From contig JAADYZ010000488.1 in assembly GCA_010092775.1 (NCBI GenBank), positions 1 to 5,575 on the forward strand: 5,575 bases of DNA. Direction: 5' to 3'. The notes under the pieces were generated by a model. The model saw nothing but the letters and a program-made list of their open reading frames with translations. It was not told the origin of the DNA and did not search any database. This document shows positions 1-5,575 of the stretch, piece after piece. Numbering within the stretch: position 1 is the first letter of the stretch; every line of letters starts with the position of its first letter. The stretch is from Chloroflexota bacterium (GTDB lineage: Bacteria; Chloroflexota; Anaerolineae; Aggregatilineales; UBA3940). The position numbers and the translations under genes were made by a program.

Positions 1-840
1 ATATCCGGGAAAACGCGACTCTTTAGTTTGGGCATAGTTCAAGATGCCAACCAAGAGCACACCCCCGATGGTGTTCCCGATCAATACGGGGATGAAAAAT
101 CCAAACAATGCATCAATGACATTGGTGCCGCCTTCAAAGACTAGAAAGGCAACTTCACACGCACCAACAATGCAATGATATAGGTCGGCTGTAGGGATGA
201 AGTACATAAGCACAAAGACGATGGCGAAACGTGAAATCGTCTCGCGAGCGGCATGAATCAACCACACCATGCTGGCGACCAGCCAACCTGCGATGATTCC
301 CTTGAACAACAAGTCAATAGCTGAGAATTCGATTGCATGGCGGGCGAACTCGCGGGCGACCTCAGCCGTTTCTGGGTTAAACACATTTGTAACGCTGAGC
401 AAGACGGCCAAGGTGATTGCTCCCAACAAATTTGCCCCCAGCACAATCCCCCAGTTACGCAGCAGGGCAGGGATGCTCGCAATCCGAGTCAGAACTAACG
501 TGACGGGTGTCAACGTATTTTCTGTGAAAAGTTGATAGCGTCCCAGTACAATGAGCAGGAAGCCTATCGGATAGAGCAAATTACCTACCAGTCCACTGCT
601 GTCCTGCGGAATCAGAGCAGTCACCGAAGCCCGTGCCAGAAAAGATAAGCCAATTGACAAGCCAGCCGCTAGACCACTCAAGAACAACATACGGACGGGT
701 AGCGCGAATTCTTCATGTGCGCTGGCCGCCACCCGCCTGAAAATCTCATCTGTGGAAAAGAAATCTCGCACAGCGTAACCACCGGCTGGGGCCCCGCTTT
801 GCGATTCGTCAATATCACCATTTTCGGTGCTGTCGTGCAC
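1..840 (-). CDS. Formate/nitrite transporter (FNT) family protein, YfdC-type, 3' end outside window
   Basis: Partial integral membrane protein: 280 codons without a stop run off the window at base 1. FNT proteins are pentameric inner-membrane channels for small monovalent anions such as formate or nitrite; the YfdC branch has no settled substrate. Numbered from the GTG, an acidic N-terminus (about 1-25) is followed by an amphipathic stretch and about six hydrophobic segments near 49-71, 83-103, 127-151, 174-198, 202-218 and 243-269. Motifs recalled from E. coli YfdC are present: RYQLFTENT (101-109), GWLVASMVW (185-193), the pore-type histidine H222 followed by IVG, LVFEGG, and GNTIGG (255-260) then NYAQ. 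Only a short cytoplasmic tail should be missing. GTG 840 is chosen because AGGGAG lies 6 bases upstream. The in-frame ATG at 876 has no SD and would overlap the preceding hydrolase gene by 8 bases. It is last in the visible operon. Family assignment is firm; substrate is unknown. Confidence 0.9.
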   Translation of the reverse strand, partial: MHDSTENGDIDESQSGAPAGGYAVRDFFSTDEIFRRVAASAHEEFALPVRMLFLSGLAAGLSIGLSFLARASVTALIPQDSSGLVGNLLYPIGFLLIVLGRYQLFTENTLTPVTLVLTRIASIPALLRNWGIVLGANLLGAITLAVLLSVTNVFNPETAEVAREFARHAIEFSAIDLLFKGIIAGWLVASMVWLIHAARETISRFAIVFVLMYFIPTADLYHCIVGACEVAFLVFEGGTNVIDALFGFFIPVLIGNTIGGVLLVGILNYAQTKESRFPGY

Positions 841-846
841 ATTGAT

Positions 847-852
847 CTCCCT
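847..852 (-). promoter_or_regulatory. Shine-Dalgarno deciding the FNT gene start
   Basis: On the minus strand this reads AGGGAG, separated by 6 bases (ATCAAT) from GTG at 840-838. The region before the alternative ATG at 876-874 reads AAAATTATTTC and has no purine-rich SD. The site therefore favours the GTG start, which shortens the protein by 12 residues and leaves a 28-base gap after the hydrolase stop. Confidence 0.6.
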
Positions 853-868
853 CAGTGGGTGAATTAAA

Positions 869-2221
869 TTAGCCATGAAATAATTTTGACAGAAGCTGGG
901 GGGTAAAAGTTGTCGCGGTCTCCGCTGAAATCGCGTTCATCTTACAAATTCGACCATAGAGCGAACTGCTTGGTCGCGGTTCACGTGCCTGTGTCTCAAA
1001 ATTGACGCCGATCAAGCCGAACTTAAACTCTGGGTTGTAGCCTTGTGCCCACTCGAAATTATCTAGCAGGCTCCAATGATAGTATCCCTTGACGCTAACA
1101 CCCCGTTGAATGGCCTTCCATATTTGATGAATGTGGCTGACCAAGAAGCTCTGACGCAACTCATCTCGATTTGATGGAATGCCGTTCTCGGTGACGTATA
1201 TTGGCACACCATAACGACTCAGGTTTTCCAGCGTCCATAGCAGACCAGGTGGGTGAAATTCACCCCAGCCACTAGGCCCTTTGGGATGTCCTGGCTTAGT
1301 CCCTTGATAAAACCAATCCGAGGCAATTTGTGGGAATAGCAGTCTCAGTGCATGCTTAATCGTGAAGCCCACCCGATAGCGCTGATAGTAGTTGATGCCC
1401 AGCCAGTCTAGTGAATTCTGGCCCCCTTTGATGGGGATCGGGCGCAAGAATGGCAGTTTCACCTTGCCCTGCGTGATAGCATCTAGAAACAGATGGTTGG
1501 TTACATAATTGATCAGGCGCGCGACAGCATGATCAGTGGGCAGCCAGGCCAAGCGCGGGTCCCAAGTCACGATGTGCTTTGCAATGCCAACCTGCGCCTC
1601 TGGAATAATCTCATGAATCGCATGGTAAGCTGCTGCGTGCGCTCTGGCTAGGTTGAGGCTCGCCTCAATCGCCGCCATGTGATCTTGCTTTCCCGGTGGC
1701 CAGATACCGGCCAGCCACCCTTGGCCCACCATAACGTTAGGCTCATTGATGGTACACCACAACGAGACCTGATCCTTGAGCGCACCGACGACTTTCTTCA
1801 CGTAGCGCACAAACCATTCAATGCTATGTTCGGACTCCCACCCTCCCTGACGGACCATCCACAACGGGTTAGTGAAATGATGGAGAGTGACCATAGGCTC
1901 AATCCCTCGTGCTTTCAACGCGCTGATCATATGACGATAGCGAGCCAAAGCTGCTTCGTCCCAACGGCGGGGGGCAGGTTGCACCCTGCTCCACTCAATC
2001 GACAGTCGATGCGTATTGAGGTTCATTTCAATCATGCGGTCAAAGTCATCTTCCGCATTATTCCACCAGTCGCAGGCGGCGCCAGAGCGCTGACCTTGGT
2101 ACACAGTCTGCCCTTCTTGTTCAGCCGCCCACCAATCGTTGTTCGTATTATGTCCTTCGACTTGGTGCGATGATGTTGCTGTACCCCAAAGAAAGTGAGA
2201 AGGGAATGTAAAGTCAGACAT
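869..2221 (-). CDS. Glycoside hydrolase family 1 beta-glycosidase (beta-glucosidase-like)
   Basis: Complete 450-residue protein, a normal length for a GH1 (beta/alpha)8 barrel. GH1 enzymes are retaining hydrolases that cleave terminal beta-linked glucose, galactose or related sugars from oligosaccharides or glycosides. Visible landmarks are FLWGTATSSHQVEG (10-23; glycone-binding Q20), LHHFT (H115), TINEP (158-161; acid/base E160, with N159), NYY (277-279; Y279), YVTENG (342-347; nucleophile E345), and WSLLDNFEW (383-391; sugar-contacting E390 and W391) followed by GYNPEFKFGLI. The glutamate-tryptophan pair at 390-391, rather than the serine/lysine pattern of 6-phospho-beta-glycosidases, argues for unphosphorylated substrates. 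There is no signal peptide, so it is probably cytoplasmic. The start is supported because conserved FLWG follows within 10 residues and the ATG directly abuts the phosphatase TAG. No SD is visible, so translation probably depends on coupling to the upstream gene. Exact sugar and linkage preference cannot be read from sequence. Confidence 0.96.
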   Translation of the reverse strand: MSDFTFPSHFLWGTATSSHQVEGHNTNNDWWAAEQEGQTVYQGQRSGAACDWWNNAEDDFDRMIEMNLNTHRLSIEWSRVQPAPRRWDEAALARYRHMISALKARGIEPMVTLHHFTNPLWMVRQGGWESEHSIEWFVRYVKKVVGALKDQVSLWCTINEPNVMVGQGWLAGIWPPGKQDHMAAIEASLNLARAHAAAYHAIHEIIPEAQVGIAKHIVTWDPRLAWLPTDHAVARLINYVTNHLFLDAITQGKVKLPFLRPIPIKGGQNSLDWLGINYYQRYRVGFTIKHALRLLFPQIASDWFYQGTKPGHPKGPSGWGEFHPPGLLWTLENLSRYGVPIYVTENGIPSNRDELRQSFLVSHIHQIWKAIQRGVSVKGYYHWSLLDNFEWAQGYNPEFKFGLIGVNFETQAREPRPSSSLYGRICKMNAISAETATTFTPQLLSKLFHG

Positions 2222-2224
2222 CTA
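2219..2224 (-). other. Zero-gap stop/start junction (TAGATG) between phosphatase and hydrolase genes
   Basis: On the minus strand the phosphatase stop TAG is followed immediately by the hydrolase ATG. The preceding bases (GTGAAATACAAAGCA) contain no GGAG-like motif. Such an arrangement usually implies reinitiation by ribosomes that have just finished the upstream cistron, so the two proteins are likely produced in linked amounts. The reinitiation is inference. Confidence 0.7.
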
Positions 2225-2947
2225 TGCTTTGTATTTCACGATGATGATGCTGATATCGTCCGGAGCACCGCGTCGTTTCACACTTTCGACCAGTGACTCC
2301 GCTGCGGCTCCAGGTGGCTGAGACAGCACCGTCTCGCGAATTTGCGACTCTGTCACCTCGCTCCACAAGCCATCACTGCATAGAATCAATGTGTCACCAG
2401 GCTGCCAGGCTGGTTCAAACACATCAATCTCGATCTCGTCATCATAGCCAATGGCTCGGGTGATCTGACTGCGCGTCAACCTGCCCGCTTGCACACCACG
2501 CCGTTCTAACTCAGCCTTTAGTGAGTGATCATCGGTGATTTGCTCAATAGTGTCATGATCCCGGATGAGGTAAGCTCGACTATCGCCAATGTTGGCAACG
2601 TAGAGGACTTGTGGGGTCAGGGCTGCCGCCACAACCGTAGTCTGCATCTTGTTGAGGCGTGCTTCAGCTTGCTGATTACTGCGGACGCTGCGATTCGCAT
2701 CTCTGATGCCGTCAACTAATTGACCAGCCGGGCTCTGCTGATGCTGCTTGACATAGTCAACCAGCTTGTTGACCGCAATATCGCTGGCGACTTCACCGCC
2801 CGCATAGCCGCCCAAGCCATCCGCGACCACAAAGACGGGGACCTCATATTGTGTGCCTTCGTCCGTATCTGCCATGACACCGATAGTATCTTGATTAACA
2901 TCGTGCCTTTTTCCTTGAACACTCTTATATCCGAAATCGAAGTTCAT
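2222..2947 (-). CDS. PP2C-family Ser/Thr protein phosphatase (Stp/PrpC-like)
   Basis: Complete 241-residue single-domain phosphatase, the usual size for bacterial Stp/PrpC enzymes that remove phosphate from Ser/Thr residues placed by Hanks-type kinases. The PPM motifs run in order: KRHDVNQD (13-20; metal ligand D20), VADGLGGYAGGE (41-52; D43 and G44), MQTT (101-104, usually MGTT), ANIGDSRAYL (118-127), TDDHSL (138-143), LTRSQITRAIG (157-167), ILCSDGLW (188-195; metal ligand D192) and APDDISIIIV (228-237; metal-binding aspartate, in place of the common DNxT/S). All expected acidic metal ligands are present, so it should be an active Mn/Mg-dependent enzyme. There is no transmembrane segment, so it is cytosolic. 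The ATG overlaps the stop of the HerA-like ATPase gene by four bases (ATGA) and has a strong SD. No cognate kinase or FHA gene is visible here. The family assignment is secure; the target is unknown. Confidence 0.96.
   Translation of the reverse strand: MNFDFGYKSVQGKRHDVNQDTIGVMADTDEGTQYEVPVFVVADGLGGYAGGEVASDIAVNKLVDYVKQHQQSPAGQLVDGIRDANRSVRSNQQAEARLNKMQTTVVAAALTPQVLYVANIGDSRAYLIRDHDTIEQITDDHSLKAELERRGVQAGRLTRSQITRAIGYDDEIEIDVFEPAWQPGDTLILCSDGLWSEVTESQIRETVLSQPPGAAAESLVESVKRRGAPDDISIIIVKYKA
2944..2947 (-). other. ATGA stop/start overlap between ATPase and phosphatase genes
   Basis: The minus-strand sequence CTACATGAACT contains the phosphatase ATG (2947-2945) and the ATPase TGA (2946-2944) overlapping by 4 bases. 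This is a classic signature of translational coupling within one transcript. Confidence 0.9.
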
Positions 2948-5575
2948 GTAGATTGCTCCTTGCGTGCGCTATTTACCATGCGTGGAATCTTTTGGCCAAA
3001 GACTTTGACTTGTGACGTTGCCAGACTTGACGTTGTGGCTGGAGTTGTGATGATGTCCTCATCTTTTGGGAAGCCCCAATACGGCACCCAACACAGCCCA
3101 AAAAACACGACTGAGATATCACTCTTATTCGGTGTGATCGTAGTCTCTTGCACATCAGCCATGATGTCTTCCCACTTTTGGTTGATCTCGGCCACTTCAC
3201 GTTCCATATCATCTTGCGTTTCCTGTAACTGCTGGCTCAAGAAGGCTAAATCCTCTTCGAGCACCTCAGTCTGCTCTTCAGACTGGCTGGTTTGGCGGGC
3301 TACTTCAGAGATCGATGAAAAGGTGCGATAAAGCTGGCCACGCAGCAGACGTAACAGTGATTCACCAGCGGTCGCCAGTCGTTCTTGCTGTCGGCTCTCG
3401 AATTCTTCTTGCTCGGCTTCCAAGCGACTGGTTTTCCGTTGTATCTGCTTTTCTAAAGAGATCAACCGTCTGTCGAATTTCTGAGCGGTCCGGTCGATTT
3501 CAAGGTTGCGTTCGTCACGGGCTCGCGTTTGGATGCGCTCTAAGAATTCCCGCCGCGATTCGTTGAGTCCGGCATAGAGGTTGAGCTGCGGATTGTGTAG
3601 AGTTGTGATCCGCAGATTGCTGTAGAGCCAATCCTCCAGGCTGTTGCGTAGTTCCGTATAGGTGGTTCTCTTCTGGAAAATGCTCGGCACAGGAGCATAT
3701 TGTGCTTCTTGCGGCGGTTCCACATGCAAAGTCTTGGGATCGAAGGGATAGGACTGATATTCGTTCCATTCGAGGTACGCCATGCTGGGTAAGACAGGCA
3801 CGATAAAGGCATACCATTGCAAGTCGGTGGTGTTGGTCTTGCGATGCTTGAAGCGCACTGTTGCTTGTGCCAAAAGCGCAGGGCGATATAAGAGCATGGC
3901 CTCTGTCACCTGATTGAGCTGTGGCCAGCTTTGTATTGTCCCTTGAGCCTTGACAGCAGCCGAAGGCGTCAATTCAAGCGGTAGATAGTATTGCTCAACC
4001 TGAGCTGGAATACCTGCTATGATAGGCGAGAATCCTACCGGTTCGACATCCTCCGCATCGTGACTATCCAACTGTTCCGTATTCGCACGGCTTTCGATTA
4101 CTTTCCCGGCCTGACCACTCATTTCTTCGCTCGGCCCGACACCTAAAGTATTGGGGACTCGACGCACTTCGTTACTGTCCGTTTCCTGACGTGTCGCCAT
4201 CAGTTCGCCAATTTGGTCTCGACTGAGCGGCCCGCGTAGATAGGCCATGCTGTGGCGCGTCTCGAAGACTAGGGGTGTCTCTGAATCATGGATGTTGTTG
4301 TAGACGAACTCGCGCTGACCCAACACCCCAATTTGTTCGGCCAACGTCTCTTCGCTGATGGCAGTATCGTCCGCTTCGACAATGCCTTCTAGGACGCGTC
4401 GTTTATCATTGTTCGTCTGGAGCTTGCCCACGAACCACATGCCCGTGTTGGATAGGGCTTTATAGTCCAAGTCTTGTGGATTTTGTGTGGCGATAATCGT
4501 GCCGACGCCATAAGCGCGAGCCTGCTTAAGTAAGCGCAGTAGCGGCTCTTTGGTAGATGGGTTTCGGGGATGCGGCGGAAGTAGTCCAAAAGCCTCATCA
4601 ATGTAGACTAAGGCACGTAGACTGGCTGATCCTGATAAAGTATGGACCCAGCTTAGAAGACTCTCGAGCAGCAAGGTAATGACAAACTGGCGCTCTTCAT
4701 CAGTTAGGTGTGCCAAGTAGAAAATACTGCTGCGGGCCGTGCCGTCATCATTGTAGAGCAGTGATCCAATATCCAGATCGTGGCCACGCAACCAGCTTTG
4801 ATAGTGGGGTGCAGCGATGAGATGGTTAATTTGTTTCCCCAGGGCCAGACGTTTTTTCTGAGAGATGACCGTATTGACATCTAGCACACCGAGCTGTTCG
4901 AATGGTGGGTTTTGGGTTTGGACGATCAGCTTCTCCAAGCTCAGATCGTTGTTTCGACGCCAATTGAACTCGAAGATGTTAGCCAACAAGATATGCTCAG
5001 GGCTTTCGATATCCTTCCCTGCTTGCCCGACGAGTTGAAGTAAAGCTGTCACTAAACGATTAATACGTTGACGCAGCATCTCCTCATGCTGCTGCCAGCT
5101 TAGCTCCGGGGCTTGAAGGGAGGATAGGAGGCGGATGGGGACACCAACGGTGGAACCAGGCGTAAAGATAGTCATTTCGATCTTACGCCGCAGCCGCTGT
5201 ACTCGTTCCGCATCGATGCTCCATTTTGCCAACCCCTGCGCCCAAGCCGCTGCTTCGGCGGCTGCATAGCTCTCCAGATTCTCTCCTTGCGGCACATCAT
5301 CCGGGTTAACCCAAGGCTTAAAGTGTGCCTGGTCGAGCGATGGAAAAGCCATCAATAGATTGGTCATGTCCCCTTTCGGGTCGATAATAATCTGTGGAAT
5401 CTGGTCCATTGAAGCTTCTTCCAGCAAGATCGTACCCAGGCCGGTCTTGCCACTGCCGGTCATGCCGACAATAACAGCGTGAGTACGTAAGTCTTGTGGA
5501 TTTATATAGACTGGTTGGCGCTGATCAGCATGAAGCTGTGCACCAACAAAAAATGAGTTGGGGGTATCAGTAAAT
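2944..5575 (-). CDS. HerA/DUF87-type P-loop ATPase with C-terminal coiled coil, 5' end outside window
   Basis: Partial: 876 residues are visible and the start lies beyond base 5575. Residue 1 here is the Met at 5463, which is internal because it sits inside the Walker A motif. Open frame continues 37 codons upstream and includes DLRTHAVIVG just before it. Walker A is GMTGSGKT (K6), followed by IIIDPKGDMTNLL (25-37). Walker B is ALVYIDE (284-290; D289, E290). TIIATQNPQDLD (322-333) and NNDKRRVLEGI (351-361; possible arginine finger) follow, then LGQREFVYNN (381-390). This order matches the HerA/FtsK superfamily of hexameric motor ATPases. A polar linker (about 423-485) leads to a second domain (about 486-635), a long coiled coil (about 637-770), and a conserved-looking CWVPYW (791-796). 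A 43-residue Ser/Thr-rich tail follows. I recall similar proteins in many bacteria annotated only as ATP-binding protein, so function is unknown. It is coupled to the PP2C gene by ATGA overlap. Confidence 0.85.
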   Translation of the reverse strand, partial: FTDTPNSFFVGAQLHADQRQPVYINPQDLRTHAVIVGMTGSGKTGLGTILLEEASMDQIPQIIIDPKGDMTNLLMAFPSLDQAHFKPWVNPDDVPQGENLESYAAAEAAAWAQGLAKWSIDAERVQRLRRKIEMTIFTPGSTVGVPIRLLSSLQAPELSWQQHEEMLRQRINRLVTALLQLVGQAGKDIESPEHILLANIFEFNWRRNNDLSLEKLIVQTQNPPFEQLGVLDVNTVISQKKRLALGKQINHLIAAPHYQSWLRGHDLDIGSLLYNDDGTARSSIFYLAHLTDEERQFVITLLLESLLSWVHTLSGSASLRALVYIDEAFGLLPPHPRNPSTKEPLLRLLKQARAYGVGTIIATQNPQDLDYKALSNTGMWFVGKLQTNNDKRRVLEGIVEADDTAISEETLAEQIGVLGQREFVYNNIHDSETPLVFETRHSMAYLRGPLSRDQIGELMATRQETDSNEVRRVPNTLGVGPSEEMSGQAGKVIESRANTEQLDSHDAEDVEPVGFSPIIAGIPAQVEQYYLPLELTPSAAVKAQGTIQSWPQLNQVTEAMLLYRPALLAQATVRFKHRKTNTTDLQWYAFIVPVLPSMAYLEWNEYQSYPFDPKTLHVEPPQEAQYAPVPSIFQKRTTYTELRNSLEDWLYSNLRITTLHNPQLNLYAGLNESRREFLERIQTRARDERNLEIDRTAQKFDRRLISLEKQIQRKTSRLEAEQEEFESRQQERLATAGESLLRLLRGQLYRTFSSISEVARQTSQSEEQTEVLEEDLAFLSQQLQETQDDMEREVAEINQKWEDIMADVQETTITPNKSDISVVFFGLCWVPYWGFPKDEDIITTPATTSSLATSQVKVFGQKIPRMVNSARKEQST
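2956..2961 (-). promoter_or_regulatory. Shine-Dalgarno of the phosphatase gene, inside the ATPase coding end
   Basis: On the minus strand this reads AAGGAG, 8 bases before ATG at 2947-2945. It lies within the last codons of the ATPase gene (Lys-Glu of the terminal KEQST). Together with the ATGA overlap it fixes the phosphatase start and indicates efficient, coupled translation. Confidence 0.8.
3154..3555 (-). other. Coiled-coil region of the HerA-like ATPase
   Basis: This encodes residues 637-770 (numbered from Met 5463). It is rich in Glu, Gln, Arg, Lys and Leu, with heptad-like spacing. Two helical blocks can be seen: about 640-697, and about 722-768 with EEDLAFLSQQLQETQDD. Between them lies a short less polar segment (ESLLRLLRGQLYRTF), which may form a hairpin turn. 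It could serve oligomerisation or partner binding. The prediction is by eye, without a coiled-coil program. Confidence 0.65.

Noticed and set aside
258..535. Short open frames on both strands (74 and 88 codons) inside the transporter region.
   Set aside because: The minus-strand frame running from 840 to 1 encodes a convincing FNT protein with conserved motifs. The short frames are out-of-frame or antisense shadows of it.
855..895. AT-rich stretch as an internal promoter for the transporter gene.
   Set aside because: Loose -35/-10-like words (CTGTCA, TAATTT) are present but with poor spacing (15 bases). The region is largely the end of the hydrolase gene, so I cannot support a promoter call.
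1693..1715. Small inverted repeat TGGCC...GGCCA as an operator or hairpin.
   Set aside because: It has only five-base arms, lies inside conserved GH1 coding sequence and has no second copy that I noticed. Chance is sufficient.
1679..2173. A 164-codon plus-strand open frame.
   Set aside because: It is antisense to the catalytic core of the GH1 gene, which shows all expected active-site residues. No motif or SD supports the plus-strand frame.
2720..3331. A 203-codon plus-strand open frame across the ATPase/phosphatase junction.
   Set aside because: It lies wholly antisense to two genes with clear family motifs. Its translation is Ser/Cys-rich with no recognisable domain, as expected from reading a coding strand backwards.
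5461..5463. ATG at 5463 as the true start of the ATPase.
   Set aside because: This Met is the second residue of Walker A (GMTGSGKT), and the same frame stays open upstream to the window edge with plausible family sequence (DLRTHAVIVG). The gene is therefore truncated by the window.
2944..5575. HerA-based phage defence system.
   Set aside because: The ATPase is HerA-like, but no NurA, SIR2, DUF4297 or other effector, and no mobile-element or defence-island marker, is present. The visible neighbours are a phosphatase, a glycosidase and a channel, so a defence role would be speculation.

Overview
All 5,575 bases are occupied by four tightly packed genes that all read on the minus strand, so transcription runs from high to low coordinates. 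In that order they are: (1) an uncharacterised HerA/DUF87-type P-loop ATPase with a long C-terminal coiled coil, whose 5' end lies beyond base 5575; (2) a PP2C-type Ser/Thr protein phosphatase; (3) a family 1 glycoside hydrolase (beta-glycosidase); (4) a YfdC-type formate/nitrite transporter (FNT) family membrane protein, whose 3' end lies beyond base 1. No stretch above about 30 bases is noncoding.

The junctions look like those of one operon. The ATPase stop and the phosphatase start overlap as ATGA, with a strong Shine-Dalgarno (SD) inside the ATPase tail. The phosphatase stop abuts the hydrolase ATG with no gap (TAGATG) and without a visible SD. The transporter probably starts at a GTG with a good SD, 28 bases after the hydrolase stop. 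An upstream ATG that overlaps the hydrolase stop codon is the alternative start. I see no terminator, tRNA, rRNA, CRISPR, IS element or sizeable repeat.

The organism is a bacterium of moderate GC content by eye. The gene types and their sequence style (a Stp/PrpC-like phosphatase, a GH1 with an N-terminal NDWW and ACDWW pattern, a HerA-like ATPase ending in WVPYW) are compatible with Chloroflexota. That assignment is recollection and inference only, because no ribosomal or other marker gene is present.

Functionally, the phosphatase and ATPase are the most plausible working pair: they are translationally coupled, and one is a reversible-phosphorylation enzyme. The hydrolase and the anion channel look like co-transcribed housekeeping or metabolic passengers. 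No demonstrated system links all four. The most interesting element is the HerA-like ATPase, a recognisable family with intact catalytic motifs but no function I can name. Everything else is a fairly ordinary member of a known family.
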